From Trichomonas vaginalis G3 (taxonomy: Eukaryota > Parabasalia > Trichomonadida > Trichomonadidae): a stretch of 64,000 nucleotides of DNA. The position numbers and the translations under genes are program-made. Below are positions 38,525 through 46,694 of the stretch, piece after piece (position 1 is the first letter of the stretch; the number at the start of each line of letters is the position of its first letter). Location: positions 8,800,268 through 8,864,267 of the forward strand of contig NC_067206.1 of assembly GCF_026262505.1 (NCBI RefSeq), given 5' to 3'. A model generated the notes under the pieces. That model had not been told where the DNA came from, searched no databases, and saw only the letters and a list, made by a program, of their open reading frames with translations.

Positions 38525-39850
38525 AGCATTTCTATACCATGCGTAAACTGTCATGTAAGGTGGCATGTAGTCTTTACTTTGTCCTGTTGTTTGCGTATAC
38601 CCTGAAACGCGATGTGTATGGTTTCCTTCTCCCTGTGTGCTACCCCAGAAACAATTTATAGCAAACTGAACGTTGTCTTTAACATCATATCCTTTACCTT
38701 TTTTCATTGCTGACCAATCCCAAAATCTATGCTTATGCCAACCTGCTTCAGATGTAGTTAAATCTATGTAGTGACTGTGTGCAGGTAGGTTTTCACCTGA
38801 AATCGTTTTACTTCCACCTGTTTCCTTTGAAGAGTTTGCACAATACAAAAACCTGTCGACTATTTGAGTCCAAGTTCCAAAACCAAGTACTGCTTCTGGT
38901 CTGGTAGAGTTCATTGACGTATAAATAGAACCTATAGGATATACTGTTTGAAGTATTTCTGTCTTTAATGTTTGAAGCTCTGTTTTGTCTGCTTTCTTAA
39001 CTAACTCATCGTTAACATATGTTTTGTCAGCTTTCTTCTCTAACATTGCTGGTAGTTCATTTACGTCAGAGATGCTATGTGTATGATATTTTTGTGGGTA
39101 TGTTCCTTCTGTCCATGCGAAAATATACTCTTTTGTTGCATCTACATATCCAGCTATCCATGTCGAGTCTGCTTTTGTATTCCTTAACTCTGTAACACCT
39201 TTCTCAAGCTCTTTCAACTGTTGTCCATCTTCCATTAAACCTCTGGTATGACTTGAAACCGTTTGTGTCAACATATCTACAGTTTCTTTGTCGGCTTTAA
39301 GGTCTAAACATCCTGAAACCCACCCTGTATTGGCTTTACCTTCTAAAATCTTCGATGTCCGTTCATGGTACCATTCAACCCTTTCTTTAATTTCATTGTC
39401 TTTTTCATCCACATATTCCTTATTTGCCTTCTTCACTAACCCACTAGCCAGATATGCTAACTCATCGTCAACATACTCTTTGTCAGCTTTCTTTTCAACA
39501 TCCTCTTTTGTTGCATATGTTGCATCTGCTCTGTCATGTTCTTCTTGAACTTTTTCAATGACATACTCTTTGTCAGCTTTGTTGTCAACATCTGCTTTCA
39601 AAAGAAGTTCAGATATAGGTTTCTCGTTTAAAGTTCCTTTTGTTGGATTTATACAAACAGTATGGTTCTTACTGTCTTGAAACAGAAACTCATCTGTCAA
39701 TGGGTTTAATGTCAGTTTTAAGTTTCCTTCTTTCAATGACTCAGATATCTTAGAATAGTTTGAAAAGTTCGTTGTGTTCTTATTTAGAGCTTGTATAATG
39801 AGTTGTCGGTTGTGTTGTATTTCTCTCATAGACGCTGTTTCTTTCGACAT
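38522..39850 (-). CDS. Phage-like tail-fibre/collar protein 1, 442 residues
   Basis: The shaft (about 85-300) is built from repeats of the KADKEYVDD type, as in trimeric fibre stalks. The head has the phage tail-collar/receptor-tip pattern: YPIGSIYTSMNSTRPEAVLG, GTWTQIVDRFLYC, GGSKTISGENLPAHSH, then GNHTH and the end DYMPPYMTVYAWYR. The collar domain is best known in bacteriophage fibres, where it contacts the host or carries metal sites (HxH). Here it probably forms a surface spike of a Polinton virion. It shares an 18-bp divergent promoter with 39869-40717. A larger relative is at 56083-59622. Confidence 0.75.
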   Translation of the reverse strand: MSKETASMREIQHNRQLIIQALNKNTTNFSNYSKISESLKEGNLKLTLNPLTDEFLFQDSKNHTVCINPTKGTLNEKPISELLLKADVDNKADKEYVIEKVQEEHDRADATYATKEDVEKKADKEYVDDELAYLASGLVKKANKEYVDEKDNEIKERVEWYHERTSKILEGKANTGWVSGCLDLKADKETVDMLTQTVSSHTRGLMEDGQQLKELEKGVTELRNTKADSTWIAGYVDATKEYIFAWTEGTYPQKYHTHSISDVNELPAMLEKKADKTYVNDELVKKADKTELQTLKTEILQTVYPIGSIYTSMNSTRPEAVLGFGTWTQIVDRFLYCANSSKETGGSKTISGENLPAHSHYIDLTTSEAGWHKHRFWDWSAMKKGKGYDVKDNVQFAINCFWGSTQGEGNHTHRVSGYTQTTGQSKDYMPPYMTVYAWYRNA

Positions 39851-39868
39851 TTTTATTCTAGATAAAAA
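39851..39868. promoter_or_regulatory. 18-bp divergent start region
   Basis: TTTTATTCTAGATAAAAA between two ATGs facing away from each other; near-palindromic around CTAG, so each gene sees almost the same leader. Close match in length and sequence to 23242-23259. Confidence 0.55.
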
Positions 39869-40717
39869 ATGCTTCCAATAGAAAAAGAAAATTCAAGAGT
39901 TGCTACAACTAAACCATTAGATGAACTTTTTACGAATGTCGGTCAAAAGTTTGAGACAGAGACCGTAAAGCATGAAGGCTATCGTTTTGACTACCCACTA
40001 AGATGGTTAAGAGACCCATCCGTCACAAAAGCTATTGGCTTTCGTAGAATGAAGTTCATTTCAGAAGCCATACATGGTTTCCCATTTACGGTCGCTTTTG
40101 AAGTTCGATACTATAACAAAGAAAAACGTACGTATGAGAAATTTGAACAGGGAAAACTTTTACAAGTGAATTTGCTTGTAAACTTAGAAACAACTCTTCA
40201 AGCTTTTCAAGAAAAAATAAACGATATCTATCTCGAATATGCAAAACAGTACAACATTGACGAAGGAGAGTACCATCTCGATATTATATATGACAGGAAA
40301 AATGCAACTGTTAAAATCAATAGAATAGAAGACCTTGGAGAAGACGTTTATATTTCTACAAAATATAACAACTTGGCATGGTATAGATTTTTGAGGATGT
40401 TAAATCAGCCTGCAGAATATCCAGTACACCCGAACTTTTATGAAGTCGAAAACCCTAATGGAACATATGAAAATGTTTTCGACTCAGATGCTATTATCGT
40501 TCATGCTTCATTTTCTGGTGCACAAAACTCTTTTTTATGCTTGGCAAATGACTTTTACGAAAAACCTACAAAGCTATATGAACCACCAAGTGGAAGTATT
40601 TCAGACTTTCAAGTATGGTTTACAACAGATGGAAGAAAGAGAATAGTTCCATTATACCATGCGTTTTACTTAGAACTTAGTCTCATATACAACTACTATC
40701 GAACGGTAAAAATATAA
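39869..40717 (+). CDS. Conserved capsid-cluster protein, copy 2 (282 residues)
   Basis: Same family as 33284-34144: YRFDYPLRWLRDPSVTKAIG, VHASFSGAQNSFLC and SDFQVWFTTDG...PLYHAFYLELSLIYNY. The two are roughly half identical by eye. Paired with a fibre gene through a shared divergent promoter, which supports a virion-surface or vertex role (inference). Confidence 0.55.
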   Translation: MLPIEKENSRVATTKPLDELFTNVGQKFETETVKHEGYRFDYPLRWLRDPSVTKAIGFRRMKFISEAIHGFPFTVAFEVRYYNKEKRTYEKFEQGKLLQVNLLVNLETTLQAFQEKINDIYLEYAKQYNIDEGEYHLDIIYDRKNATVKINRIEDLGEDVYISTKYNNLAWYRFLRMLNQPAEYPVHPNFYEVENPNGTYENVFDSDAIIVHASFSGAQNSFLCLANDFYEKPTKLYEPPSGSISDFQVWFTTDGRKRIVPLYHAFYLELSLIYNYYRTVKI

Positions 40718-40721
40718 TCTT

Positions 40722-40964
40722 TTAATACGGTTGAGGTGTTGGATTTGGTTGCCAACTTGACTGTGGTGCAGGTTCAGGCTGTTGTATAACAGGAGCTTGT
40801 TCTTCTGGTTCAGGGTCTTTAGGTATAATACCAACGAACTGACCTACTCTTTTACCAATATTTTTGACTCCGTTCCAAATTCCTCTTCCTACAGATTTTA
40901 TTCCATTCCATATACCTCTTCCAACATTTCGAAAGAAGTTTCCTATTCTTCCAAAGAAACCCAT
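40722..40964 (-). CDS. Amphipathic minor virion protein, 80 residues
   Basis: MGFFGRIGNFFRNVGRGIW, then a near repeat GIKSVGRGIWNGVKNIGKRV: a Gly/Phe/Trp-rich, positively charged amphipathic helix pair, then a Pro/Gln tail. Membrane-active or pVI/pX-like role is plausible from composition. Leader TTTTTACATATAGTAAAATG type, shared by block B genes. Confidence 0.5.
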   Translation of the reverse strand: MGFFGRIGNFFRNVGRGIWNGIKSVGRGIWNGVKNIGKRVGQFVGIIPKDPEPEEQAPVIQQPEPAPQSSWQPNPTPQPY

Positions 40965-40982
40965 TTTACTATATGTAAAAAT

Positions 40983-41345
40983 CTAATGTCCGCCTAGTCT
41001 CTTACGTTTCCTTCTGAGTTCCATAGCATTCTTTAACTGGAGCTCATACATTCTATTTCTCCTCTGGTAGAAAACATATTCTGGGTCAACTCCTGTGTTC
41101 GCGTCATCTGCATAGAGTTGTTTATATCCCACTTCAGGGTTTGTATAAAACTCTTTCCATCTCATATTTGCATACCATGGTGGTAAGCCTAACGCAGCGT
41201 CATTTGACATGGCAGTTTGCATTTGTACATCTGTTGGCACTTGACCATAGTTTGCCATTGCAGTTTGTATTCTAACTTCATTTGGAATATTCTCTGGGTT
41301 TGGTTGTCCAGGTTGCTGTGCATTCGCTAAGTTCTGTGCGTCCAT
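40983..41345 (-). CDS. Small Polinton protein, 120 residues
   Basis: Not recognised. Asn/Gln/Pro-rich N-terminus with a repeat (VRIQTAMANYGQVP and VQMQTAMSNDA), then PPWYANMRWKEFYTNPEVGY and a basic end ELRRKRKRLGGH. Leader with TTTTTATCTAATATTAAAATG. Probable virion component from its neighbours. Confidence 0.45.
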   Translation of the reverse strand: MDAQNLANAQQPGQPNPENIPNEVRIQTAMANYGQVPTDVQMQTAMSNDAALGLPPWYANMRWKEFYTNPEVGYKQLYADDANTGVDPEYVFYQRRNRMYELQLKNAMELRRKRKRLGGH

Positions 41346-41369
41346 TTTAATATTAGATAAAAATATCTC

Positions 41370-41501
41370 TTACGAGTACATATGCTGAACATTTGCTGGT
41401 ATTGGTTCATCTTCATATTCTCTATATCTTTCTGCCACGTCAAATAAGTAAATGACACAATGGAAAAAACCTAAAGCAAGTAGTCCTATTTCAAACCACA
41501 T
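41370..41501 (-). CDS. Single-pass membrane mini-protein, 43 residues
   Basis: MWFEIGLLALGFFHCVIYLF is a clear membrane segment, followed by a short charged tail. Too short for most gene finders. It lies among other small virion-type genes on the same strand and could be an internal membrane or release peptide. The 5' end overlaps the methyltransferase frame. Confidence 0.4.
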   Translation of the reverse strand: MWFEIGLLALGFFHCVIYLFDVAERYREYEDEPIPANVQHMYS

Positions 41502-42010
41502 TTACTTACCAATAAAATTTCTTTGTTATGACACTTTTTCCGGTTTATAGGACCTCTCTCATATTCTATCTTGTCATATCTAAACTCATAGTCATGTATG
41601 TCCTCTAACCATCTCATGACACTTTCCAAACCACTTTTATCGGATGTAAAGTAAAAGCATGGATGGTTATGTAAAACGTCTAAAGTTTCTAAAGAGTCTC
41701 TCAAAGTCCAGTCTACTTGGTATTGAAAATCATATGTGTTATAGAACGGCGGGTCTACTATAAAGAAAACATTTTCCTTGTTTTTATATTTTTCATACAA
41801 CTCTGTCCAACGACATCTCACAAACTCTATACCCTCAGTATATTTTTCTATGTTCTCTTTGAAAACCTTTGTATAGTTAAGATATAAAACGTTTGACATA
41901 AGTGTTTCAATGTCATGAACTCTTATAGAACCACTATACAATAGTCTAGAAGATATACTAGTTAGTATACATAAGTCGTGTACTGAGGCACTGCGCGCCT
42001 CCTTACACAT
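41486..42010 (-). pseudogene. D12-class N6-adenine methyltransferase, fossil
   Basis: VFFIVDPPFYNT is the catalytic DPP(Y/F) motif of N6-adenine DNA methyltransferases, followed by PCFYFTSDKSG and a closing NKEILLVSK as in Dam/D12 enzymes. Only the catalytic half is evident, so I treat it as a broken copy. The first codons overlap a GC-rich hairpin (GAGGC-gcgcagt-GCCTC). Such enzymes occur in some Polintons and virophages, where they may protect or mark element DNA. Confidence 0.55.
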
Positions 42011-42164
42011 TATATGTGAATTTGACACTTTACAAAACCATTAACGTATATTTTACAACACAAACGACAACACTAACTTAACATTAAATATTTACAAAGC
42101 CGCCAACCACTTCACTTCACTAACGTTTTCACAAACGACTTCACTAATGTAAAAATAAACGTTC
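42011..42164. other. Short non-coding gap
   Basis: AT-rich with CACTTCACTAACG and AACGACTTCACTAATG words repeated. No gene. Confidence 0.5.
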
Positions 42165-42485
42165 TCACTTACAAAAGTATTGCAACTCCTCACATTGCTG
42201 TGCTTCACATAACAGCTCATAATCTTCTGACTCACTTTCTTCTTCATATAGGTCAAAATCACTGTCAAAATAAATGTTAGTAAGTTTTGACAAAGCTAAT
42301 GAAACACGTTTACCGTTTGTATCGTATGCTTGTATAAACTTTCCATTCTTCATTCCTTCATAAACGCTCAAACTAACTTTACCCTTTCTCCCTCGTATCT
42401 GATAGAATGTATTTTCACGAGGAACGAAGAACAAATTCTTGAACTCATGACCGTTGTAGTTTGTTATCTCAATAGTTTTCGTCAT
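42165..42485 (-). CDS. Small accessory protein, 106 residues
   Basis: Beta-rich core (YQIRGRKGKVSLSVYEG, then YDTNGKRVSLAL) and an acidic C-terminus (DLYEEESESEDYE). Not recognised. Sits alone between the methyltransferase fossil and a palindromic module, with a T/A-rich leader, so it may be another cassette gene. Confidence 0.45.
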   Translation of the reverse strand: MTKTIEITNYNGHEFKNLFFVPRENTFYQIRGRKGKVSLSVYEGMKNGKFIQAYDTNGKRVSLALSKLTNIYFDSDFDLYEEESESEDYELLCEAQQCEELQYFCK

Positions 42486-42569
42486 TTATATAAAAATAAA
42501 ATAAAAATTATTTAAAAATAAACTTAAAAATTAATGATATCACCACCCTCACACGTATGAAAACATAGC

Positions 42570-42632
42570 ACAAAAATAAATTTAGGTGAAGAGGTGAGAT
42601 CTCACCTCTTTTTTCACCTGTTTTTTCACCCA
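42570..42632. repeat. Palindromic boundary module
   Basis: CAAAAATAAATTTAGG, GGTGAGATCTCACC (42593-42606), TTTTTTCACCTG, TTTTTTCACCC. It sits just past the 3' end of 42648-42884, in the same relation as at cassette ends elsewhere. Confidence 0.8.
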
Positions 42633-42647
42633 CTTGAATTCATTACT

Positions 42648-42884
42648 TTATAACTCTCTTCCTTTCTCCAACTCTTCTAACTTCTTCTTAAGTTCAGCAA
42701 TGTTGTCCTCATGTAATTTAATCTTTCTCAAAATTCCTTCTTTATCTAATGGTTGCTTTATCTTTCTAAACTGAACTCTACCATCCTTCATAGTATGAAT
42801 GTAAAAACCTTCTGGAATAGTTCCTGATTTAATGTATTCTACCAAAAACTTTTGTTTCATTGCTTCAGTGACTTTAGTCGTCAT
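42648..42884 (-). CDS. Small protein with KDGRVQFRK motif, 78 residues
   Basis: MKQKFLVEYIKSGTIPEGF, then KDGRVQFRKIKQPLDKEG, then a coiled coil. Same N-terminal domain as in 36375-36959 and 45017-45451, here without the long tail. Start ATG at 42884. Function unknown. Confidence 0.5.
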   Translation of the reverse strand: MTTKVTEAMKQKFLVEYIKSGTIPEGFYIHTMKDGRVQFRKIKQPLDKEGILRKIKLHEDNIAELKKKLEELEKGREL

Positions 42885-42932
42885 TTCAATCAAATAAAAA
42901 TTTTAATATTAAATAAAAATAACGTTATTTTT

Positions 42933-43391
42933 TCAGTAAGGAAACGCAGGAGTTTTACGATTTATTTGAGGCGTGGGTTCTGGTTTAAATGTTGGAGTCG
43001 GTTTAGGAGTTGACTTTTGAACAGGAGTTTGTACTTCCATAGGTTCAGGAGTCATTGAAGGTTTTGCTTGTGAAGGTGTTGGTTTTGGCGAATGTGTTGG
43101 AGTTTGTTTAACTTCAGCTACTTCAGTATTATTTATAACATTTGCTTTATTTCTTTTCAACATCATAACTGCTCCTGCTGTAGCTAGCAAACCTAGTGGG
43201 AGACCATATCTTATATAAGGACTTGACCAAATGCTATTTTTGACAGGAGCTGGTGGAACACCTAACCTTGGTGAGACTGCTCTTTGCCATTGTGCAGCTC
43301 GTAAGAAATATTCAATAGGTGCTCCATAATCGTTTGGTAAAGTTTGTTTCATAGATGGTGAAGGTTCGCGAGAGCTTGATGAAGAACTCAT
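42933..43391 (-). CDS. Single-pass membrane protein with Pro/Thr-rich tail, 152 residues
   Basis: Ser-rich start, a membrane segment YGLPLGLLATAGAVMML at about residues 63-79 followed by the basic stop KRNK, then a long Pro/Thr/Lys-rich tail. Could anchor in a membrane or in the virion. It lies just downstream of the capsid fossil on the same strand. Confidence 0.5.
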   Translation of the reverse strand: MSSSSSSREPSPSMKQTLPNDYGAPIEYFLRAAQWQRAVSPRLGVPPAPVKNSIWSSPYIRYGLPLGLLATAGAVMMLKRNKANVINNTEVAEVKQTPTHSPKPTPSQAKPSMTPEPMEVQTPVQKSTPKPTPTFKPEPTPQINRKTPAFPY

Positions 43392-43421
43392 TTATAAGCT
43401 TTAAAAATAAACGTTCATCCT

Positions 43422-44990
43422 TTATTCCTCACTGTCGTCCGTAGCTAAGTTATAGTCATCTAATCTTATTATTGGGATTCCATTAGCACGCACCTGAATG
43501 GCAAAGCAACAATCCCTCATAAATCCAATAAGTGGCTTTGGTACGTTTTCAGTTGCTAGTTCAATAGGTCCTTTAACAGACAATTTGTATGTTATTGGAG
43601 CAGTAGATGTTTGACCTTGCTGGAAGCAAAAGTCCACTTCTGTTGGAAAACCACATAAGAAATGTGTGTTGTCATAGCTATCCCATTTATGTTCCACACT
43701 ACCATCATCCACCAATGACCTCATAACATCTTCATTAAATCCTATCATATCATTGTTTGTATTGCAAGCGTTCGCAACCATTTCATAAAATACAGGTCCA
43801 TATGATTTTTCGGGTTCTGCAGGCATATTTCCATAAGCTCCCATGGAAAGCTGAAGATATTTAAACTTAGGGTTCTCAAAATTAACATAATAGTTGTCTT
43901 TCTTTCTAAATAGTGCCCAAATACTTTTAACATTAATAGGCGTATAAGCTGCTGTAAATGTTGCACTTGAACTATCTGTATTCTTTGAGAATGAACGCGT
44001 CCATAGGAATCCAATCCATAACTTTAACAGGAAAACATAAAGCCTCGTTTGTATAATGTTCTACAAGTTCTGTATAAATGTTAGGGTCTAAAGAGAATGA
44101 CTTTGGATGAATGAAACATTCATTAAAATCCATCTTTGTTCGAAATAGTTGCTGGTTTACAGTTGTAATAGTAACTGTTCCACTAGCTTCTACTGCCTTC
44201 GTTATCATAGTGAATGGTTCATTCCATGGAACAAATTTATTTGTCGGTGGATTTGAATCTGAAGCAAAATGCAACTTTAAGAGTTGGATTGAAAGCAATG
44301 ATATCATTTACAGATATAGATGTGCATTGTAAGGCGTCGCTACTGAACTTTACTTTAAGCTGAATGTTTTCCTGCAAAAGCTGGAATAAATCGAATAGCT
44401 TCTAATGGAAGGAATCTTCTAACAGGAATTCTTAAACGAAGCTTAAAATCAAATGATTTTCCTGCTGTAATTGGACCACTAACAATTTGTCCTGTTCTGC
44501 ATGTTCCCGAATGACTCCATACATCTTCATGTCGAGTCTTTGAGAAAACATCTCTTTCTTTATTTGTTCGTAGTTGTGAGTTTGAAGTATATATGCTTCT
44601 TCTCTTGCGTTGTCTTGAGAATATACGATACGACCATTTGCAAGGATTTGATATCCAGCAACTGCATAGAAAGCGTCATCGAAACCAATCCAAAATCCTG
44701 GTGGGTTTGTTTTATTGGAACCTGAACCAATTTCTTTATCTACAATAAATTGACCTTCCATTTTATACGTAATGAATGTATTGTAAAGGTCCAACATATT
44801 TTCACCAGGTAAGATTGAATGTTACCCATGTGTTATCTTTAGCATTTCCAGGTTGTGATGGAATCTTTGCGTCAGAATATTTTCTATTAGTGTCACCAAT
44901 TTGAACTGCATTGTCTATGATATCGAAATATGAGCGAATCTGATGAATATGCTCTGCTGGAGTAAATTCGTTTAGCTGTTCGTTCTGCAT
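43422..44990 (-). pseudogene. Broken major capsid protein gene, block B
   Basis: Fossil of a second capsid gene. Landmarks in order along the minus strand: DNTWVTFNLTW, AFYAVAGYQILANGRIVYSQ, a jelly-roll middle, SYDNTHFLCGFPTEVDFCFQ and RANGIPIIRLDDYN. It is strongly diverged from the intact capsid gene at 21324-22928 but has the same layout. About four breaks. It belongs with the other block B fossils. Confidence 0.65.
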
Positions 44991-45016
44991 GTATTTACTT
45001 CAGATAAAATATCTAT

Positions 45017-45451
45017 TTACTTCATTATTCTCACTCTTCTTCTTGGCATTCGTGGTGGAAGTTGTTTCTTGACATTTTCAATGAACTGTACATTCTCTTT
45101 TGTCTCGACTTCTTTCACTGGTGGGTCAGGGTTCTTTGACTCGGTTTGCTTTTCAATGAAATTCACGAACTTTGCAATAAGCTCTTGGTTCGTTATTGAA
45201 AGAACATCTGGCTTCTTTTCTTCTTGTTCTATTGACTTTTCAGTTTGAACAGAAGGTTTTATATGGACTTCATGGACTTCACCCTTGCCATGCACCTTAA
45301 TGTTGTCGCTCTCTGCATTCGCTAATGGTACCTTTCTTTTTCTTACGTATATTTTACCATCTTTACTCTGACTTACGTAATAGAAAGGATGTTGTATTCC
45401 TCTGGCGTCATTTAATATAATAGACTCTCGTTCTGATTTTGACAAGCTCAT
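45017..45451 (-). CDS. Polinton protein with KDGKIYVRK motif, 144 residues
   Basis: N-terminal domain SKSERESIILNDARG, then SKDGKIYVRKRKVPLAN, shared with 36375-36959 and 42648-42884; a helical middle; and a basic tail PPRMPRRRVRIMK. The basic end could contact DNA. It precedes the capsid fossil on the same strand. Confidence 0.5.
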   Translation of the reverse strand: MSLSKSERESIILNDARGIQHPFYYVSQSKDGKIYVRKRKVPLANAESDNIKVHGKGEVHEVHIKPSVQTEKSIEQEEKKPDVLSITNQELIAKFVNFIEKQTESKNPDPPVKEVETKENVQFIENVKKQLPPRMPRRRVRIMK

Positions 45452-45550
45452 TTTACATCGGTTTAAAGTTTTAATTTAGTTTTTTATCTACAGTCAAATG
45501 ACTCAGACAAGCCCTACGGACAAGACCCAAGGGGTCATAGATGTTGAAGC

Positions 45551-45841
45551 ATGAAGAAAGAAATTCGTGAGCAAATTTTATCCGAACTGAAGGAACAAAA
45601 ACAAGAACAAAAGCCAGAGAGACCAAAGAGAAAACTTAGTGAAAAACAACTTGCTGCATTAGCTGCTGGAAGACAAAAGAACCCACGTTTGCTGGCAAAG
45701 AAAGCTAGAGAAGAAGCTGAAGCAAAAGCTAAAGAGCTGAAGCAAAGAAAGAGTAAATGGTTTATTTTTATCCGAATTAAATGTATAGACAAATACCTTT
45801 ATCTGTTGCGTTCAGTAGTGAAAACCCTGACGTCAAAATAA
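45551..45841 (+). CDS. Small basic coiled-coil protein, up to 96 residues
   Basis: MKKEIREQILSELKEQKQEQ, then PKRKLSEKQLAALAAGRQKN and KKAREEAEAKAKELKQRK: a charged helix with a short basic linker seen in many virus-like elements. The last third (WFIFIRIKCIDKY...) has different character and may not be coding. Function unknown. Confidence 0.4.
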   Translation: MKKEIREQILSELKEQKQEQKPERPKRKLSEKQLAALAAGRQKNPRLLAKKAREEAEAKAKELKQRKSKWFIFIRIKCIDKYLYLLRSVVKTLTSK

Positions 45842-46660
45842 AGGGGAACAGAAACGTTTAAGTTTCCAACAGACTGGATTGTGAACATAAATGAAGAAAG
45901 TACATTGGCATAACATCTATGTATATAACACGTGCTTTCAGAAAGGTTGACTTTATACTTCAAGTCGAGATAGAAAATGACGAACAGTCTTTAAGCGCCC
46001 AAAACATTCACATATACAAATACTTTAAAGACGATACAACATTGTTGCAATGTATGATTTCATTTAATGAGATGTTCGAGAAAAAGTTCAACATTGAAGT
46101 ACAAACTTTACAGCCTTTACGTGAGTTTCTTGCACAACTGAAAGAAGAAGGTAGTCAGCCACAACTTATAGACTTTCATTATGAATTTAATGAAAATGAA
46201 GATGGAACTCATGACTGTCAATTCATTGTATTCTCACCATTCAATGAAGTCGCTAAAGAGAAAAAAAATCCATTACGTATAAGATTTCAAATCTCCGAAC
46301 CAAGTGATGATTTTAAGAATGTTTTTCAATTATGATGCAATGCTTCCGAGGAAAATGAATTTTCAAAGATTGTAACACCTGGCATTTGGGATAGAAAGCA
46401 AGCTATATTATATTCAAACTTAAGTAAGGGAGTTGAAAATGAGTTCATTGGTCATACAAGAACTTCACACTTCCTAACCCTAAATACTATAAATTAACTG
46501 GCTTCAATCGTGAGTTTTGGATAGACATGTTCTCCACTCATGACCATAAATGTCCAGTGTTCTTGCCTCCAGACCATAAGGACTGTCTCAATTACAGAAG
46601 CACAACTCTTAAACTCTACCATCGCAGTATTGTAAAATCTACGCTAGCTTTATTTTTATC
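45780..46660 (+). pseudogene. Broken fourth copy of the capsid-cluster protein family
   Basis: Fossil relative of 33284-34144, 39869-40717 and 62550-63431: MYRQIPLSVAFSSENPD start, TRAFRKVDFILQVEIEND, YEFNENEDGTHDCQFIVFSP, and YKLTGFNREFWIDMFSTHD near the end. About three breaks. It ends at the tail of the polymerase gene. Confidence 0.5.
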
Positions 46661-46694
46661 ACGAATGACCTCATTCATGACCTCATTCATGACC
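46660..46694. repeat. ATGACCTCATTC tandem
   Basis: Three copies of a 12-base word, ATGACCTCATTC or close variants, at the junction of the block B fossils and the block C polymerase gene. Confidence 0.6.
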
